DNA from: Citrus sinensis
Lineage: Eukaryota > Streptophyta > Magnoliopsida > Sapindales > Rutaceae
DNA length: 64,000 nt
Assembly: GCF_022201045.2 (NCBI RefSeq)
Contig: NC_068562.1
Coordinates: 992,001-1,056,000 of the forward strand
Direction: 5' to 3'
Part shown: piece after piece, positions 50,474 through 61,332 of the stretch
Position numbering within the stretch: the first letter of the stretch is position 1
Layout: each line of letters opens with the position of its first letter
Notes under the pieces: generated by a model
The model's database searches: none
Told to the model about the DNA's origin: nothing
Seen by the model: only the letters and a program-made list of their open reading frames with translations
Translations under genes and position numbers: made by a program

Positions 50474-51625
50474 CTACAATTGTAAGAACACGAGAAAGAG
50501 GGAAAAACCCAGAACAAGAGCGTATTGCATAGCAAAAGAAGGATGGCTTCTTGTGGAATCCCCATTGACGGCCAATTCCGCTAACCATGAACTATCAGCT
50601 AATGAATCAGCCTGTACAGCTGGCTCCGAATCCGACCCGGTTTCTGCTCCAGTATTTGGAGATGAATTAGAATTACTAGCTGACTTCAAACTGCAATCCA
50701 AGAAATTGACCCAATGCATAAGGCATTAGAACGAACAAATCAACAGGACAGGACGAGGTGAAGAAAACAAAAAGATATGAAACGTTAGAACTAGTTACCT
50801 GGGTGAACTGGGACAAAATGTGATGGTGTAATCAGCAGCAGTACAAGTGAAAGTACTGGTGGCATCATCGTAGGCATAGCTATAAGATTTGGGACATGCG
50901 TTCTTGAAAATGGATGAGTACATGGAGGGCTTACAGGTGGCGGGCGAATTAAAGGAACCACTGCAGCAGTACTCGGGGTTACCGAAAGCCTCACAGGCAC
51001 TCCTACAGCCGCCTTGGACTCTGAGTTCATTGGGGCAGCTTCTGTTCAAGTCAGTTACACATCCAGTGGGGGCGCACGCCCCTGATCCTCCACTCCCTTC
51101 AACAACTATGGGAATGTTATAGCCGTCGACGAGGCTGACGTCGTAGAAGTCTTGTGAACCGGAGCCGAGGGTGAATTCGGCCAAGGTGGCAGGCGGGGCT
51201 GCGCCGGCTCCGTTGCATTCGACTTGGTTGGAGCCGCAGTCGGCAGTGGCGCAGGAGCCGTGGCCTGAGCTGTCGAAGTTGCAGCCGGTTCTGCCCCAGA
51301 AGCGACCTGACCAGCCGGTTGGTGCTTGGAAAGAACGGGAACCGCCCTTTTGAAGTTCAAAGCCGGTGCTGTCCAGCTTTGGAGAGCCGAGAATTCCAGG
51401 CCAGACTGTGTAGTCGCATTTGTTCACGAATGTGAACGTAGCGGCCGTTACACCTACATACACGAAACCAGCTTAAATTACAGAATTCTTCAAATTGTAA
51501 AAGAATAAATATAATTACATGAAAAAAAAAAAACAATGTTAAAGAGTAATGCATTTTGATGATCAACCTTTTGAAATGAAGAGGAGAGCAAGGTTGAGGG
51601 TAAACAGAGTAGTGTAGTCAGCCAT
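50474..51625 (-). CDS. Thaumatin-like protein (PR-5 family) with GPI-anchor-like tail
   Basis: Secreted defence-type protein; family members bind or cleave beta-glucans. Three exons: 51625-51568, 51453-50799 and 50690-50474, 309 codons plus stop. The signal peptide is ADYTTLFTLNLALLFISKG. The mature part has VTAATFTFVNKCDYTVWPGI, GWSGRFWGRTGCNFD, AEFTLGSGSQDFYDVSLVDGYNIP and CVTDLN, which supply the REDDD acidic-cleft residues, and the Cys-rich GGCRSACEAFG, YCCSG. The last exon adds a Ser/Asn-rich linker (SLKSASNSNSSPNTG) and ends in the hydrophobic MQYALVLGFSLFLVFLQL, as in GPI-anchored members. If the last intron is kept, translation stops at once (P-S-S-P-R-stop), leaving a soluble protein without the tail. 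Confidence 0.95.
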
Positions 51626-51772
51626 GGCAGCAAATGAATGTACCGTATCCCTCACACTCACTGTCACTCCTTTCTTTGGAACTTTTCTTTTCTTCTTTTT
51701 GAAAAGAGTGTAGGAAGGAGGATGAGAATTGAGAGGGAGTGGAGTGGTGGGGAATCTTGACTGCCGGTTTAT

Positions 51773-51781
51773 TATTTATAA
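51773..51781 (-). promoter_or_regulatory. Candidate TATA box of the thaumatin-like gene
   Basis: On the minus strand the context is GCTTATAAATAATAAACC, about 150 bp upstream of the ATG at 51625. A typical plant TATA position. Confidence 0.5.
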
Positions 51782-52193
51782 GCAGACGACAAGCAGAGGA
51801 AATAAAAAAGAATGGCCGATACTTCCTGGAAATTCTTGATGCTCTGTGGTAACGTCCACTCAACGACCAGTGGAGCTCCTCTGCTTATTGCTACTTGCTG
51901 CTACAATCGTACAATATCTCTGATTTTTTGTTATTTCTCTAGCTGGAAACTCCCTCTTTATTTTTGACGTGGCACTCTGCCATTTGCTGTGTCTTTGCTT
52001 TTTACCAGCTAGCTAATAAAAAAAATCATGAAAGAGACAGACAGCACTAATTATCACAGTTTTCCGTTAGATTACTTCTTACATTTAACATTCTTATTTA
52101 TTTATTTATTTAAAATAATATCAACTGATTATATTATAATGCTATATGTACAACAGGAATAAACTCAATCATTGAGGTATTTTGTTTTAGTTT

Positions 52194-52280
52194 GATACAT
52201 TCCTCTCACATGAATAGTGTGTGGATCCCACACATGCACTATTCATGTGAGAGGGATGTATCTTACATGCATGTAAGATA
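52194..52280. repeat. Near-palindromic foldback plus 22-bp perfect palindrome
   Basis: The arms 52194-52219 (gatacattcctctcacatgaatagtg) and 52237-52262 are reverse complements with one mismatch. The centre (TGTGTGGATCCCACACA) also pairs, so about 69 bp can fold into one hairpin. It is followed by TATCTTACATGCATGTAAGATA at 52259-52280, a perfect 22-bp palindrome. Probably a small MITE or its remnant. Confidence 0.75.
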
Positions 52281-55200
52281 GTGATTGCCTTTGTTTTATT
52301 AGATTGGTAATAACTTATGCTTACAATTTTGAGATACAAAGTTTTGTATTTAATTAATTAATATGATATTATTATAATATAGTCATGTATTTGTGTATTA
52401 CTTATTTCATCATCTAATTATCACATGCTGAATTTAATTGTATGAAGTTCACTTGATTTGTCAATCAGTTAGGATACAAATTTTTTTATCCCAATTTTGT
52501 AAGTGGAGTATGAATCTTAGAAATCAATCTTTCATTTTTATTAGATTTGGATCGGTACTTTTATTATTATTTCTATGAAATATTTGAGTTGCATCAACTG
52601 TGCTGGTTCTATAATGATTTGGGTTTGAATGGAATGAAACCTTATATTGACAATTCAAATCACTGAGATTGTGGAAAATAAATATATTATTATTAACGAA
52701 AATATTTTCTTTATAATTTACCATTTCGATACTACACTGGTAAATAGCTGAAAATCGTTTTTGTTATTTCTATAAAACATTCTGGAAAACGTTTTTGTTA
52801 TTTCTCTGTAAGGACTGTGGATCATAGTATTTGTGTGTTATTTTCATAATTTTGGCAGTGTCGGGGAGACGTTTCTGTCACTGGATTGTTATTATTCAAT
52901 TGTTTGTTTTAGTTTCAGAGAGTGGGAACCCAGTGCAAGCTAACAATTCGACATTATAATTCACACAATGCAACACGTGTCCCCTAACGGTTGGTGCTGC
53001 CTGGTTGCATCATACAAATTAGCACCCGAAAGAGGAAAATTATTAAAATGAGACCGTCAGTCGGCGCCCGGAACTCACCGATTCTATCATTTCGGTTGTC
53101 TCGGTGAATGGTGCTTCCTGGAGGCGTTAAAACGTGGCACAATATCATTGCTTGACCAGCGGGAGTGCTGGGAAAGAGGTTGCAGTTCACATGGCCCTTT
53201 GAGAGGTTTCTGTAGCGAGCCATTTTTCGGTCGGAAAAGTTATTTTCATTGTGTTTGTACCATTCTGATTTCCATCAGTAAAGAATCGATTTTTTATGTA
53301 CCGTCGGACCGATGATGACTAAAAGATTTGATTTTCTTGTACCATCTTTGTAATTTTGTCATTTAAGAATTAGGATTGAGGAGTGGTAACCTGGTCCTCA
53401 ATTTGCAAAAAGGGTCCTTCATATAGGTTCATTAATAGATACTTATTATGTTTAGGAGTTCTCTTTCGAGAAAATATTCTAGTTGAGTCAGAGGCACATG
53501 CAGATTCTCTCCTTCTTAATACGATTTAACAAAAGACTTAAATTTCATAGAAATCATGTGAAAAGAAAATAGCTTTGTTCTTAATCAGCGACTCACTGTT
53601 ATAGAAATATATATTGGGGGGCGTGCGGGGGAAGGAAGTTGTTAATTGTTTGCTAGTTGTTATGCATAATAGTACACTTTTTCCAGGTGTATAATCGCAT
53701 AGGAAAAGATGAAGCAAATGGGTCAAAAGCAACTTTTACCTTAACACAGAAGATGAAAAAGAAAAAAGAAAAATAAGAATGAAAAGTTGATATAAGGTAC
53801 CAAGGTAGCGCAAAATTGGCTCTTTCAATTTAAAAGAGAGCTTAATTTGACAGGGAATGAGAGCAAATTTTATGATGCTTTTATTGCTTTCACTGTCTGC
53901 TCTGTTGCAAGTTGATGTCAGTGTAAAGACTAAAAAAATGAAATGTGGGTAAATGTCTGAAGATTGGATGAAAGGCCAACGACTGAACATGCAAGTGGCC
54001 ACTGGTGTTGGTGTCTGAATGACGTCATAGCCTTCATATCTTTCAACTCTATCCGCAGAAAACATGAGTACATATTCAACCTGGCAACTTCCGTATCTTT
54101 CTGAACTTTCTGAAGCAATTAATTAACATCGTTCGTTCACTCAACTGGCTCTCCTTTATTTTGCACTTCCATCCACGTGGATTTCCAATTTCAGAGGAAG
54201 TATGGGCCCAGTTCTGAACTTGCTTCAAACCACATTCAGATGGCCGAAAATTTATAGCAAGCAGGCCCCTAGCCCCATACCCTACTCGCTCACTCGGTCC
54301 ATAAAATCACTTCCAAATCTGATTTTACAGAGAATATATTCCAAATTATGGCTGCAATCTGCTTCCAAAAGATATCATAGTAAGGCCATGTGAAATTAAG
54401 AACGATTGTCACAGGATGCAAATATTGTCAAAAGATTTGAGCGTGACAGAATTGGCGGGCTGTTATGATCTGTGATCATGGCTAACAATCTAATGAACAG
54501 GCAATCAATTCTAAGGAAAAAGTCTGTTCATCTGCCAGTGAAACATAAGATAATGATAACTTGATGAAACTTATCAGAAAATATGATTAAGAATTGAGAC
54601 CACGTATCGCTTATCAATAAGGAAACTAATAGAAAACTAGTACTTTGTGGGAATCGTCCTTTGTAATTAAACGGTGCACATCTTCGGATCACGTCCATAA
54701 AACTTGAAATTGATGCCTTAATGTGCCGTGTAAAGTGCCCCACGTGGATAACAATTTTTAGCTTTATCTTTCCAACATGTATCATCCATCCATCTTTTGC
54801 AATTTTTCTTTCTGCATTCGATCAGCCGTGTCTCTTTATTAAAGTTTTGCGTCATCGATCCCACTCCAGTATAGTGTATGAACATTGTAAATTTCTGAAA
54901 AGGGTTAGCAGAATCTTTGCTTGTTAAGTTAAATTTTTCATTCGTTCACTTGTTTCTTTAAGGCAAAAGGCTTGTATTATACGAGTACTAATGAAAAGTG
55001 GCACTCACTCAAAGGCTGCATGAGTCATAATGAAAGACTTTTATGACTGATGAGAATCAGAATTGAATACGACAAAGGTGTTAAAGATTGTAGGTGCGGC
55101 GAGGGATGAAACAATTTTTAAAAGGAGGGGTCAAAGCACATAATATTTTGAGATGAAAGCAAACATTAGTTGGAGGAAGGAAAGTTGTATTGTGTATGCA

Positions 55201-55881
55201 ACGGCTTTTGTTTTGTGTTATCTAGATATGGTTACTCAATCGAAAATGCCTTTTGTTTCCTTTTTTTCAATTCTTAATTAATTATTATAACTTTTCTTTT
55301 ATAATCCATCCCTCCCCAAATTATCTGTGCAAGAATTTTAAAAGTTTATTCAACTTGAGTGGGTTTACACGTTCTATTTTTTCAATTAATCTAGCCTCTC
55401 GACAGCCCAAAGAGACAAAACAATTGTACAATTTAGAATTTTAGATCATATCATGATGGATCAAGTTGATACTGAGTGCATTTTGAAAGGGTAAAGCCAA
55501 TTGTCATCAACAAGTAATTGGAAAATAAGTAGACCCTGAAACTTTGAGGAAAAGTGCTTCCAAGAAAAGCTAGAAATTAAACTAGATTTGAAGATTAAGA
55601 ACTAAGAAGCAAGCTGGATTGGCCTTCCGTGACAAGGAAGCAATAACCCAAAGCCTGTCACAAAGACTTAAGCATCTGGGTTTGACAGAAAATTCGGATA
55701 AAGCAGAGTGGCTGGCTACCCAAGTAGCTGGAAGTGGCAGGGCTTGGCTTTGTTTTGATGACTTCTTTAGCACAGTGTACAGTGTACTTGCCGATAAGAC
55801 GACGGCTTTATCGTTTATGCACATGAAGCCCTGAAAACTTTTTGGCGCATTGTGGGCTTTCTTAGACAATTTCAAAGACCT

Positions 55882-55896
55882 CCCCCCCCCCCCCCC
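55882..55896. repeat. 15-C homopolymer
   Basis: An uninterrupted run of 15 C followed by ACAAAAAAAAAACG, 63 bp from the copia insertion point. Such runs are error-prone in sequencing, so the exact length is uncertain. Confidence 0.8.
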
Positions 55897-55953
55897 ACAA
55901 AAAAAAAACGATCTTTTCAGGCCACCAATAGCGGCTGCTCTTCCTACTCACAG

Positions 55954-55958
55954 CCCAT
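55954..55958. repeat. Target-site duplication CCCAT (left)
   Basis: CCCAT lies directly outside the left LTR and is repeated at 61328-61332 directly outside the right LTR, as expected for copia integration. Confidence 0.95.
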
Positions 55959-56618
55959 TGTAGTGAATTGGGTGCTTTAGAAAATGATGAACAACCCAAT
56001 ACACTGCCCAAGATCACAAACTAGACCAATCAAGATGCTAAGAACCTAATCAATCTCACTTTGAGAGTTAACAGAACCTTTAACGTAAATGGTTATAATC
56101 AGAAAGTACCAAAAGAAACAAGATTAGAAGCTAATCAAAACCCAGAACAAGAAAGTGTTTTGCGTGGTTCGAATGTGCAAAAGAGCACAATCTACATCCA
56201 CGGGAGAAGCCAACAGAACAAGCTTTATTGATGATTCAAGCAATCTTTTCACCGTAATACAAGAGCTAACTACAAGGATCAAGACTAAGCTTTCTTTGTA
56301 TCTTAACTCTCTCTATCACGCTCACAGATCTCTCTTGAAGCTGCTCTGTTAACCAGCTTATATAACAGCTGATATCAATTCCAGAATGGACAGATTCTTG
56401 CCACCTGTACTAACAGCTTCGTAACTAACTTGATTCCCCTCTTCACGTGCATTCCACATGTTCCACTTAAGTCTTTGCTCAAAACGTCAAAAGCCCCTGC
56501 CGTTTCAGACTTTAAGTAATCCACATGCCAAACTCGTGATACCTGAGCTCATTAAACACAAACAGAAAACGCTGCCGTTTCACATGCTCAAGTTTTGGAT
56601 TCACCATTTTAGTCCACA
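55959..56618 (-). repeat. 3' LTR of the copia element
   Basis: 660 bp. Differs from the other LTR at two sites: CCAGCTTATA versus CTAGCTTATA (near 56353) and AATGGACAG versus AATGCACAG (near 56387). On the minus strand it contains TATATAAG, a likely promoter TATA box. Confidence 0.97.
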
Positions 56619-56629
56619 TTTCTCCACCT
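56619..56629 (-). other. Polypurine tract
   Basis: The minus strand reads AAGGTGGAGAA immediately before the 3' LTR, the expected place for the plus-strand primer of reverse transcription. Confidence 0.8.
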
Positions 56630-56676
56630 TGAACCAAAACTCCTCAATCTGCTTCCTTCTCCAAGACCTCAGGCAA

Positions 56677-59600
56677 TCAGCAGTCACCCAAGCTGACTAA
56701 ACTCAAACATACCTTGAATTTAGCCGTTGTAACAACCTTAGTAAGCATATCAGCAGGGTTCTCATCTGTATGAACTTTGGACATTTTCACAGCTCCTTTG
56801 GATACTTCATTTCGAATGAAATGGAGTTTAATATCTATGTGCTTTGTTCTCTCATGATGTGCAGGGTTCCTACACAGATGAAGTGCACTTGAGTTGTCAC
56901 AATACACAGTTACAGTCTTCTGTTTTACCCCCAGTTCTCTCATTAATCCTTGTAGCCATAAAGCCTCTTTCACAGCTTCAGTGGCAGCTGTATATTCTGC
57001 TTCAGTGGTTGATAAGGCTACCACATGTTGCAGAGTTGCTTTCCAATTCACAAGACAACCATTAAACAAGAACATGTAACCAGTTAAAGATCTCCTCCTG
57101 TCCAAGTCCCCTGCATAGTCTGAATCCACAAACCCCAGCAGACCTTCACAACTTCCCTTATTTTTGCCATACACTAGCCCACAGCTCAATGTACCAGATA
57201 GATACCTCATTATCCATTTGACTGCTTTCCAGTGTTCCTTTCCAGGTGCTGCCATGTATCTGCTCACAACACTCACAGCATGTGATATGTCTGGTCTTGT
57301 TAAGACCATGGCATACATAAGGCATCCCACTGCATTAGCATAAGGTACATCTTCCATTTCCAGCTTCTCTTCATTTGTTTTAGGACTTTGCAAGTTACTA
57401 AGCCTAAAATGAGCTGCTAAGGGAGTCACTACTGGTTTAGAATTCAGCATTTGAAAAGAGTGCAGTACCCTGGTCAAATATTTCCTCTGTGATAAGAACA
57501 TAAGACCAGCAGCTCTATTCCTCTCAATTTCTACCCCCAATATTTTCTTTGCAATCCCCAAATTCTTCATATCAAACTCAGAGCTTAGGATCTTCTTCAA
57601 ATCTTCTATTTCTTCCCTTATTTTGCAAGCTATCAGCATGTCATCTACATATAGGAGGAGATATATGTAGAGGTCATCCTTCAATAGTTTGTAGTACACA
57701 CAACAGTCATAACTGCATCTCATGAATCCATGTGTTACCATAAATTCATCAAATCTGAGATACCATTGTCTAGGAGACTGTTTTAAGCCATAAAGGGATT
57801 TTTTGAGCAAGCAAACATGTCTGGGCTTCTTGGGGTCTTCATACCCTTCAGGTTGAGTCATGAATATTTCTTCTTGGAGTCTCCCATGCAGAAAAGCAGT
57901 CTTGACATCAAGTTGATCAAGCTCCATGTCTTGTACTGCTGTGAGTGATAAGATTACTCTTATAGAAGCATGCCTAACAACAGGTGAAAAAACTTCTTTA
58001 AAATCAACCCCTTCTTTCTGTGTATAGCCCTTTGCCACAAGTCTTGCTTTAAACCTCTTTGGTTCTGAGCTGGTCAGTCCTTCTTTGATTTTGAAAATCC
58101 ACTTGCAGCCCACTATTCTCCTTTTTTCTGGTCTTTCTACCAGTTCCCAAGTTTCATTGTTGTGTAGGGACAAGATTTCATCATCCATGGCCTCTTTCCA
58201 TTCTGTTCTGAATTTGCTCTGGATTGCCTCATTAAAGGTCTTTGGTTCCTCATCATCAATTTCATGTGCAGCTTCCAAGGCATATGTGATGAGATCAGCA
58301 TATCCATATCTTCTGGATGGCTTTATTGGCCTTTTTGCTCTGTCTCTAGCTAGCTGGTAACCTTGTATTTCTGATTCCAGTTGAGCTTCTTCCTGAGCTT
58401 CTGACTCATCATTTATATCACTTGAATCTGCAGCTTCATGTGTTTCATGATGATTAGGTAGCTCCACCTCAATCTGATGTGTATCAAAAACTTTTTCTTC
58501 TTCCTCAGACTTTCTTTTAACAGGTTTCTTGCTTATGAGTTCTTCTTCATTGAATATCACATCCCTACTAATTATGCATTTTGGAGGGTTTATATCTGTG
58601 CACCAGATTTTGTATCCCTTAACCCCTTCTGGATATCCTATAAAGATTCCCCTTAGAGCCCTGGGAGCTAGCTTTCCCTGGTTTATATGTGCATAGGCTG
58701 TACAGCCAAACACTTTCAGGTCTTCATAGTTTGCTGGTTGTCCAGTCCATTTTTCATAAGGTGTTTTGAATTCTATGGCTGAAGATGGACTGAGGTTGAC
58801 CAGATAGCAGGCTGTTAGGAGTATTTCTGCCCACAGTGACTTGGGAAGCTTTGTTTGAACAAGCATGCACCTCACCCTCTCCATGAGTGTCCTATTCATC
58901 CTTTCTGCCAAGCCATTCTGTTGAGGTGTTAACCTAACAGTTCTGTGTCTCATAACTCCCTCCTCTGCACAATATTTATCAAACCTCTGATTACAAAACT
59001 CTAAGCCATTGTCTGTTCTAAGCTTCTTCAGCTTCTTTCCAGTCTGATTTTCAACTAAAATCTTCCACTCTTTGAACTTATCAAATACTTGATCTTTATT
59101 CCTTAAAGTATAGACCCATACCTTTCTGGAAAAATCATCAATGAATGACAAGAAATAGCTATTTCCTCCTAGAGATATCTGCTGAGCAGGCCCCCACAAA
59201 TCTGAATGAACATACTCCATCTTGTCCTTGGACTTATGTACTGATCTTTTGAAACTAGACCTTGTTGCTTTGCCTAGTACACAATCTTCACAGAAGTCTA
59301 AGTTTCCAAGTTTATCATCTCCAAAAACACCTTGTTTCTCAAGTTCTTTAAGGCCCCTCTCACCTATGTGCCCTAACCTCAGATGCCATATTTTGATTTT
59401 ATCAGTGGTATCAGCTACTGACATTCTAACTTCACCACTAACTACATCACCATCTAAGATAAACACCCCATTCTTTCTGCTACCTTTCATAACAACCTGT
59501 GAATTCTTGACAATCATCAGCTCTCCTGATTCAATCCTAACACTACACCCCATCTGGTCAAGCATACCCAAAGAAATCAGATTTCTTTTCAGCTCAGGCA

Positions 59601-60627
59601 CATACCTGACTTGTTTTAGCTCTCTAATGGTTCCATCATGTAGCTTAAGATTGACATTGCCAATTCCCATGATTTTACACACAGCATTATTCCCCATCAT
59701 TACTCTACCACCATTATACTCATAATAATCTGTAAAGTAACTCTTATATGGACTCATATGAAAAGTGCACCCTGAGTCAAGAACCCATTTACCTCTATCT
59801 TTGATGTCTGTGGCAATGCACACTCCAGCAGATTCATAGCCTTCTTCTTCAGCTACTGCTGCACCACCATTCTGCCCTTTCTTTTTAAACTTCTTTTCTG
59901 GACAATCTTTCTTGAAGTGTCCCTCTTTGTGACACAAGAAGCACTTTAGATCTTTTGGTTTCTCTTTGTACTTGCCCTGTTTCTTTTTCTTGCCATCTGA
60001 TTTGGCTTTTGCTGTTAAGCCTTGACCTGATTCAACTCCCAGATGATCTTGTTTGCCTTGTAGTTCTTTTGTGTTGAGTGCTGACTTTACTTCATCCAGA
60101 GATAGTGTCTGCCTACCATACATCAAGGCATCAACAAAATTTCCATATGACTTTGGCAGAGAGCTTATCAACAGAAGAGCTTTATCTTCATCATCAAGGG
60201 CTGCATCAATAGTTTCCAAAGTGTCACACACTTTGTTAAACTCATGAAGGTGGTCATCTAAAGGTGTGCCCTCCATCATCTTTAATGTGAACATTCTCTT
60301 CTTTATGTATAACCTATTGGCCAGAGATTTCTTCATGTAGATACTCTCAAGTTTAGCCCATAAATCAGCCACAGTAGGTTCTTTTGCCACCTCCCTTATT
60401 ACAGAATCTGCAAGGCTCAAGATTATCGTCCCTCTAGCCTTCCTATCAATTTCAGCAACCTGCTCAGGAGTCTTGGATGTGGAGAACTCTTTACCCTCCT
60501 TTTTGGTCACTGGTTGGATTGCATCGCCAAGGCCTTGAGTAACCAGCAAAGCCTCCATTTTTACTTTCCACATGTTGAAGTCATTCTTTCCGTTAAACTT
60601 CTCAAGGTCAATCTTTGGGTTAGCCAT
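56677..60627 (-). CDS. Copia gag-pol polyprotein (intact)
   Basis: A single 1316-codon frame from the ATG at 60627, 27 nt beyond the primer site, to the stop at 56677. Domains in order: gag (MANPKIDLEKFNGKNDFNMWK; UBN2-type region to about residue 200); CCHC zinc knuckle CFLCHKEGHFKKDC (about 230-243); aspartic protease with VLDSGCTFHMS (about 280); integrase with LGHIGERGL, HSDLWGP, SFIDDFSR, LRTDNGLEF and PQQNGLAERMNRTLMER, which contain the zinc-binding and D,D,E residues; reverse transcriptase with WIFKIKEG, RLVAKGYTQKEGVDF, QLDVKTAFLHG, SLYGLKQSPRQWY and the catalytic YVDDMLI; and RNase H with GFVDSDYAGD, LSTTEAEY and YCDNSSA. No stop or frameshift breaks it. Cleavage into separate proteins would be by its own protease. 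Confidence 0.98.
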   Translation of the reverse strand: MANPKIDLEKFNGKNDFNMWKVKMEALLVTQGLGDAIQPVTKKEGKEFSTSKTPEQVAEIDRKARGTIILSLADSVIREVAKEPTVADLWAKLESIYMKKSLANRLYIKKRMFTLKMMEGTPLDDHLHEFNKVCDTLETIDAALDDEDKALLLISSLPKSYGNFVDALMYGRQTLSLDEVKSALNTKELQGKQDHLGVESGQGLTAKAKSDGKKKKQGKYKEKPKDLKCFLCHKEGHFKKDCPEKKFKKKGQNGGAAVAEEEGYESAGVCIATDIKDRGKWVLDSGCTFHMSPYKSYFTDYYEYNGGRVMMGNNAVCKIMGIGNVNLKLHDGTIRELKQVRYVPELKRNLISLGMLDQMGCSVRIESGELMIVKNSQVVMKGSRKNGVFILDGDVVSGEVRMSVADTTDKIKIWHLRLGHIGERGLKELEKQGVFGDDKLGNLDFCEDCVLGKATRSSFKRSVHKSKDKMEYVHSDLWGPAQQISLGGNSYFLSFIDDFSRKVWVYTLRNKDQVFDKFKEWKILVENQTGKKLKKLRTDNGLEFCNQRFDKYCAEEGVMRHRTVRLTPQQNGLAERMNRTLMERVRCMLVQTKLPKSLWAEILLTACYLVNLSPSSAIEFKTPYEKWTGQPANYEDLKVFGCTAYAHINQGKLAPRALRGIFIGYPEGVKGYKIWCTDINPPKCIISRDVIFNEEELISKKPVKRKSEEEEKVFDTHQIEVELPNHHETHEAADSSDINDESEAQEEAQLESEIQGYQLARDRAKRPIKPSRRYGYADLITYALEAAHEIDDEEPKTFNEAIQSKFRTEWKEAMDDEILSLHNNETWELVERPEKRRIVGCKWIFKIKEGLTSSEPKRFKARLVAKGYTQKEGVDFKEVFSPVVRHASIRVILSLTAVQDMELDQLDVKTAFLHGRLQEEIFMTQPEGYEDPKKPRHVCLLKKSLYGLKQSPRQWYLRFDEFMVTHGFMRCSYDCCVYYKLLKDDLYIYLLLYVDDMLIACKIREEIEDLKKILSSEFDMKNLGIAKKILGVEIERNRAAGLMFLSQRKYLTRVLHSFQMLNSKPVVTPLAAHFRLSNLQSPKTNEEKLEMEDVPYANAVGCLMYAMVLTRPDISHAVSVVSRYMAAPGKEHWKAVKWIMRYLSGTLSCGLVYGKNKGSCEGLLGFVDSDYAGDLDRRRSLTGYMFLFNGCLVNWKATLQHVVALSTTEAEYTAATEAVKEALWLQGLMRELGVKQKTVTVYCDNSSALHLCRNPAHHERTKHIDIKLHFIRNEVSKGAVKMSKVHTDENPADMLTKVVTTAKFKVCLSLVSLGDC

Positions 60628-60653
60628 ACAGGGATCTTAGATTTGTTAACCTT

Positions 60654-60665
60654 GCTCTGATACCA
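60654..60665 (-). other. Primer-binding site for initiator tRNA-Met
   Basis: The minus strand reads TGGTATCAGAGC, complementary to the 3' end of plant initiator tRNA-Met and the standard site of many plant copia elements. It lies 2 nt inside the 5' LTR edge. Confidence 0.95.
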
Positions 60666-60667
60666 AG

Positions 60668-61327
60668 TGTAGTGAATTGGGTGCTTTAGAAAATGATGAA
60701 CAACCCAATACACTGCCCAAGATCACAAACTAGACCAATCAAGATGCTAAGAACCTAATCAATCTCACTTTGAGAGTTAACAGAACCTTTAACGTAAATG
60801 GTTATAATCAGAAAGTACCAAAAGAAACAAGATTAGAAGCTAATCAAAACCCAGAACAAGAAAGTGTTTTGCGTGGTTCGAATGTGCAAAAGAGCACAAT
60901 CTACATCCACGGGAGAAGCCAACAGAACAAGCTTTATTGATGATTCAAGCAATCTTTTCACCGTAATACAAGAGCTAACTACAAGGATCAAGACTAAGCT
61001 TTCTTTGTATCTTAACTCTCTCTATCACGCTCACAGATCTCTCTTGAAGCTGCTCTGTTAACTAGCTTATATAACAGCTGATATCAATTCCAGAATGCAC
61101 AGATTCTTGCCACCTGTACTAACAGCTTCGTAACTAACTTGATTCCCCTCTTCACGTGCATTCCACATGTTCCACTTAAGTCTTTGCTCAAAACGTCAAA
61201 AGCCCCTGCCGTTTCAGACTTTAAGTAATCCACATGCCAAACTCGTGATACCTGAGCTCATTAAACACAAACAGAAAACGCTGCCGTTTCACATGCTCAA
61301 GTTTTGGATTCACCATTTTAGTCCACA
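60668..61327 (-). repeat. 5' LTR of the copia element
   Basis: 660 bp, upstream of gag-pol in the element's orientation. A minus-strand TATATAAG at about 61066-61073 is the probable promoter TATA box, with the start of transcription expected shortly downstream in the same LTR. Confidence 0.97.
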
Positions 61328-61332
61328 CCCAT
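61328..61332. repeat. Target-site duplication CCCAT (right)
   Basis: Partner of the CCCAT at 55954-55958 on the other side of the element. Confidence 0.95.

Larger units (their letters stand above)
51782..55958. other. Gene-free 4.2 kb between thaumatin-like gene and copia element
   Basis: Holds a near-palindromic foldback (52194-52280). An unrecognised 79-codon minus frame at 52984-53223 (MARYRNLSKGHVNCNLF...) lies in locally GC-richer sequence, and overlapping frames on both strands occur at 55582-55875. A 15-C homopolymer is at 55882-55896. No gene of known family is present. Confidence 0.5.
55959..61327 (-). mobile_element. Complete Ty1/copia LTR retrotransposon
   Basis: A 5369-bp element on the minus strand. 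Two 660-bp LTRs (55959-56618 and 60668-61327), with TG...CA ends, are flanked by the perfect 5-bp target duplication CCCAT. A primer-binding site matching initiator tRNA-Met follows the 5' LTR, a purine tract precedes the 3' LTR, and one uninterrupted gag-pol frame lies between. The LTRs differ at only two positions (0.3%), so insertion was recent. Domain order protease-integrase-RT-RNase H defines Ty1/copia. All parts required for autonomous movement appear intact. Confidence 0.98.

Noticed and set aside
54202-54393. 63-codon plus-strand frame
   Set aside because: No motif, no splice partner and no family resemblance.
59222-59725. Plus-strand open frame of 167 codons
   Set aside because: It is antisense to the copia gag-pol frame (protease/integrase part) and has no features of its own.
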